Below, piece by piece: positions 19,401 to 21,894 of a stretch of 21,894 bases of DNA. How positions within the stretch are numbered: position 1 is the stretch's first letter; the number at the start of each line of letters is the position of its first letter. The stretch covers positions 1 through 21,894 of the IMG/VR virus record IMGVR_UViG_3300020405_000029; one strand, given 5' to 3'. Made by a program: the position numbers and the translations under genes. The DNA comes from a virus. The notes beneath the pieces are model-generated. The model was not told the origin of the DNA and made no database searches. It worked only from the letters and a program-made list of their open reading frames with translations.

Positions 19401-19542
19401 AAACTTTAGAAAATGCGGTTTGCTGGTGTATGTTTTGATTTCTGATTTTTTGTGCATACTCAAGGCACGTATCCAAATCATTGAAGTAGACATCTTCTTG
19501 AATCTCCGTTCCGTGTAAAATAACTATAAGTAGCCAAAGCAT
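19363..19542 (-). CDS. 59-residue conserved-looking exported or anchored protein
   Basis: The ATG shares its first base with the TAA of the 623-residue gene (TAATG), the same coupling used elsewhere in the genome. The product begins MLWLLIVILHGTEIQEDVYF, giving a short hydrophobic N-terminus, and continues with DLDTCLEYAQKIRNQN and VYVTTYC. A hydrophobic leader, two cysteines and the C-LEYA-(n)-Y-C spacing resemble small conserved proteins of T4-like marine phages. It is just under 60 codons, so it is easily missed. Confidence 0.6.
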   Translation of the reverse strand: MLWLLIVILHGTEIQEDVYFNDLDTCLEYAQKIRNQNIHQQTAFSKVYVTTYCIPKNKE

Positions 19543-21413
19543 TACGGCAATGCAAATCTGCCTTCATAATTATAATAACCAGTTGGTGAAACTTTCTGAC
19601 TACCAACGATAGTTTCTGATTTGTTGATTGTTTTAACTGATGCATCTGTAGTTGAAGTTGTAACTGTCATACCACCAGCTACGGCTCTTTCTGCTTCTAA
19701 TGCTCTCATTGCTTCTGCGGCACCATTACCTGATGCAGTTGATACTGCATCTAATTCTTCTAATGCACTTTTCTTCATTGCTAATGCAGTTTCAATCTCA
19801 GCTAATTCTTTTTCTTTTTCTTTTACTAGTAGTTGCTGATTTAAAGCTTGTTCACTCATCTGTTGAATATTAGTATTAATGTTAGCTATTCTCTGTCTTG
19901 CTTCTTCTTCAGAATTTACACCTATTCCAAACCAACTTTCATCAAAGTTACCAGTAGATATCATTTTCTTTAAATCGTTTATCTTTTCTCTTTCAGCGGC
20001 AATGAGTGATAACTGCTCTTCTCTATTCTTCTGTAAACCACCCAACTCTTCTTTAGCATTTTCAGCTTCAACTAATAATTTTTCTTCATCTGTTTTGAAA
20101 AGTTTACCTACACCAGGTATGTTTTTTATCTTTTCTATTATATACTCTTTAACTGCATCAAGAAAACCTAGAATAGGGCGAAGTATTTGCATTACTGGAT
20201 CACGAATAAATCTTAATGGATCTTCTTCACCAGTAAATAATGCTTTGACTGTGTTGATAGCGGCTCTTACCATATTGAATGGTAGCATTAGAAAACCTTT
20301 AATCATATCTTCAAAACTAAAATCATATAATCCTTGAATGATCGATCCCATAACACCTTGATCAGCTTTGACTCTTCCGTCTTCACCAAGTTCTACGCCA
20401 AAAGCTTTTCTCAATAGCCATGCTAATGCATTCTTCATCATATCTAATGGTGCACCAAGAAAGTCACCAATCGCAGTAGTTATACCATCTACAAATTTAC
20501 CAAGAAATGATTCTTCATCTGAACTAATCGCCTGTTTAACACCCTCAAATCCAGATATCAAAATACCTAGTGGCCATAATAGTTTTGAGAATACACTTTT
20601 AAAAAACATAATACCACCGCGAACAAGTGGATTGTTGAATATTTTACTATTTGCTATAAAGTTACCAACTGATCTGATTGGACTCAGAACTCTGTTAAAT
20701 AGTCCTTTTATCATTGCAAAAGCACCACCTCTACCTTGCAGTCCACTTAGTGTAGGGAGTTTAAAATTTCTGAAGAAACCTGTAACTCTATCTGATACTA
20801 AATTTATAACTCTTGGTATCAAACCAAGTCTTTGAAATTGTCCTGTGTTTAGATTTCTAGAACCACCAAATAGATAGTTTAAAGTTCTGTTAGATAGAAA
20901 AAACTTTTTAAGTTTTTCGAAAGCTACATCTAATCTAAGAAGCTTACCAACTCTGATACCTAAATTTTTAAAGAAGTTTATCGGTGCAATATAGATTGCT
21001 CTTAAAAGTTTTATTGCAAGTTGCCCGTTTTTTATAGGATTAATAAAGCCTCTAAATCCAAGAAATGTTGCACCCAATGCACTTAGGGCACCTGCTAAAC
21101 CCAATAATGCTTTTGCTAAACCAGGTAGTTTTGCTATTTCACCTGTCTTTTGTTCATCTTTCTCAATTGTTTTATCTCTTCTACCTATCTGCTCCATTGC
21201 AAACTGTCTTTGTCTATCAAGCATATCAATGTTAAATTTTTGCTGTTGCAATTGAAACATCTTCATAAGTACATTATCTATACTTTCTAATAGAGTATTT
21301 CTTATGATAGCAAAATTAAGTTGCTGTACTTCCATTTTCTGAAACAAATCTTGTTGTACAGCTTGTCTTGCTATTTGAGCATTAGATGGATTTCCAACTT
21401 GAGGTAGGGCCAT
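19542..21413 (-). CDS. Large probable virion or tail-associated protein, 623 residues
   Basis: The N-terminus (MALPQVGNPSNAQIARQAVQ) and the next 80 residues are Gln-rich and helical. Residues about 92-125 form a hydrophobic Gly/Ala/Leu stretch (LPGLAKALLGLAGALSALGA). The middle repeats amphipathic, partly membrane-compatible helices with Phe, Leu and Lys (for example about 255-345 and 360-400). Residues about 450-590 form a long coiled coil rich in Glu, Lys and Gln. It ends TGYYNYEGRFALP. No catalytic motif is seen. The mix of hydrophobic and coiled-coil helices resembles internal or tail proteins of T4-like marine phages, but the role is inferred. It overlaps the EF-hand gene by one base. 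Confidence 0.6.
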   Translation of the reverse strand: MALPQVGNPSNAQIARQAVQQDLFQKMEVQQLNFAIIRNTLLESIDNVLMKMFQLQQQKFNIDMLDRQRQFAMEQIGRRDKTIEKDEQKTGEIAKLPGLAKALLGLAGALSALGATFLGFRGFINPIKNGQLAIKLLRAIYIAPINFFKNLGIRVGKLLRLDVAFEKLKKFFLSNRTLNYLFGGSRNLNTGQFQRLGLIPRVINLVSDRVTGFFRNFKLPTLSGLQGRGGAFAMIKGLFNRVLSPIRSVGNFIANSKIFNNPLVRGGIMFFKSVFSKLLWPLGILISGFEGVKQAISSDEESFLGKFVDGITTAIGDFLGAPLDMMKNALAWLLRKAFGVELGEDGRVKADQGVMGSIIQGLYDFSFEDMIKGFLMLPFNMVRAAINTVKALFTGEEDPLRFIRDPVMQILRPILGFLDAVKEYIIEKIKNIPGVGKLFKTDEEKLLVEAENAKEELGGLQKNREEQLSLIAAEREKINDLKKMISTGNFDESWFGIGVNSEEEARQRIANINTNIQQMSEQALNQQLLVKEKEKELAEIETALAMKKSALEELDAVSTASGNGAAEAMRALEAERAVAGGMTVTTSTTDASVKTINKSETIVGSQKVSPTGYYNYEGRFALP

Positions 21414-21745
21414 TACTTTCCTTTCATACCGCTCTTATCGAATGCGGCAAACCCCATAAAGGCGCCAACAATACCAGCTTGTGCTAGATAAAATAAGTTA
21501 GATATATCTGTAAGTAATTTAATTCTTTCATCAGGTACAAATGGTGTAAACATTATTATTGTAAACACTAACATTGAAACAAGTGCAACCCATGCCATGT
21601 TTCTCTGGTGCATTTGTTTTCTATTCAATCTCTTTACTTCTTCTGTCTGTTGCCAGTTATCAATCTCTGCATCTGAAACTACACCATCTTGATTGGTATC
21701 CATATCAGCATACTTAGATTCTTTTTCTAATCTCTTTGCTGTCAT
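21413..21745 (-). CDS. EF-hand membrane protein, 110 residues
   Basis: The N-terminal cytoplasmic part carries one canonical EF-hand loop, DTNQDGVVSDAE (D16, N18, D20, G21, S24, E27), which is the expected Ca2+-binding pattern. A basic helix (VKRLNRKQMHQRNM) follows, then two membrane spans (about 51-69 and 83-101). It begins in ATGA overlap with the partial gene upstream and ends in overlap with the 623-residue gene. A single EF-hand beside two spans suggests a Ca2+-responsive membrane or virion protein, but the role is unknown. Confidence 0.7.
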   Translation of the reverse strand: MTAKRLEKESKYADMDTNQDGVVSDAEIDNWQQTEEVKRLNRKQMHQRNMAWVALVSMLVFTIIMFTPFVPDERIKLLTDISNLFYLAQAGIVGAFMGFAAFDKSGMKGK

Positions 21746-21894
21746 CTCTCTTTATTCCTTCTCTCTTGTTCTTCTTTTAGATGCTCTTGTAGTAAATGAA
21801 CGTAAATATCCCGCTCAAATGGTATCATATTTTCTAACTCATTTAATGAGTATTTATGATGTTGCATAAGTGAAAAATTGAGATGATAGTAATT
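21742..21894 (-). CDS. Conserved T4-like phage protein, 5'-partial
   Basis: The frame is open to the right edge of the window, so the N-terminus may be missing. The visible part is NYYHLNFSLMQHHKYSLNEL, then ENMIPFERDIYVHLLQEHLK and a charged end. The string LNFSLMQHHKYSL...LENMIP(F/W)ERDIYV is, from memory, a recurring signature of a small protein near the baseplate genes of T4-like marine phages. I do not assign a gp number. An internal ATG (the Met of LMQHH) could be the true start. Confidence 0.6.
   Translation of the reverse strand, partial: NYYHLNFSLMQHHKYSLNELENMIPFERDIYVHLLQEHLKEEQERRNKER

Noticed and set aside
19299-19493. 64-codon - strand frame as a gene over its full length
   Set aside because: It overlaps most of the 59-residue frame that is coupled to the upstream gene by TAATG. 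Its N-terminal half (MSTSMIWIRALSMHKKSE) looks like an out-of-frame reading. Only the C-terminal 33 residues are kept as a weak call.
19621-20835. Several long + strand frames opposite the 623-residue gene
   Set aside because: They are Ser/Leu/Ile-rich antisense shadows of a real gene, lack ribosome sites and have no recognisable domain.
1-21894. Insertion sequences, transposases, integrase or attachment sites
   Set aside because: No transposase or integrase motifs and no long terminal inverted repeats were seen. The window reads as continuous phage sequence.

Overview
The window reads as part of a T4-like (myovirus) genome from a marine-type phage. It is strongly AT-rich and densely packed, with ATGA or TAATG overlaps between most genes. 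It carries T4 replication and late-transcription markers: an RNase H/5'-3' exonuclease (rnh), gp33, the gp59 helicase loader and the gp32 single-stranded DNA-binding protein. It also has several small proteins of kinds I associate with cyanophages and T4-like pelagiphages. The host is probably an alphaproteobacterium, perhaps SAR11-like. The main reason is a circularly permuted, two-piece tmRNA gene whose tag (ANDNFAPVDYALAA) is of the alphaproteobacterial type. The host is an inference and is not proven by the sequence.

Layout on the + strand. 1-3979 is a surface-glycan and membrane module: a partial sulfotransferase, a GT8-like glycosyltransferase, tiny membrane proteins, a DoxX-like protein, a second GT8-like enzyme and a capsule-synthesis (KpsS-like) protein. 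3979-6377 holds small conserved phage proteins, a glutaredoxin, an SH3-barrel-type protein and a GT4 glycosyltransferase. 6378-8452 is a run of small unknown genes driven by two near-identical promoter elements, the first fused to a long hairpin. 8511-9802 has rnh and a DUF6433-type gene. 9802-11774 has an MptE/sialyltransferase-like protein, micro-ORFs and a pyrimidine-dimer glycosylase-like protein, ending in a terminator. 11891-14634 has a Tat-exported BMP/PnrA-type solute-binding protein, an IscA/HesB Fe-S carrier, an FmdB-like protein without cysteines, a PD-(D/E)XK nuclease and a lipoprotein candidate. The permuted tmRNA follows at about 14673-14940. 15141-17195 holds membrane and periplasmic proteins, including a SleB-type cell-wall hydrolase. 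17196-19251 is the conserved block 33-59-(coiled coil)-32, closed by a strong terminator.

On the - strand from 21894 to 19299 a converging operon encodes a small T4-like phage protein (partial), an EF-hand membrane protein, a 623-residue probable virion protein and one or two micro-ORFs missed by longest-ORF calling.

How it fits together. In T4 the genes rnh, dsbA, 33, 59 and 32 lie in this order. Here rnh and 33 are separated by about 7.8 kb of accessory genes aimed at host physiology: nutrient uptake, Fe-S and redox balance, ribosome rescue, DNA repair and the cell wall. A consistent set of sigma70-like promoters (TTGACA/T with TATAAT-like -10 boxes), several inside the preceding gene, drives individual genes. 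TATAAATA-type late boxes are also present, in keeping with gp33.
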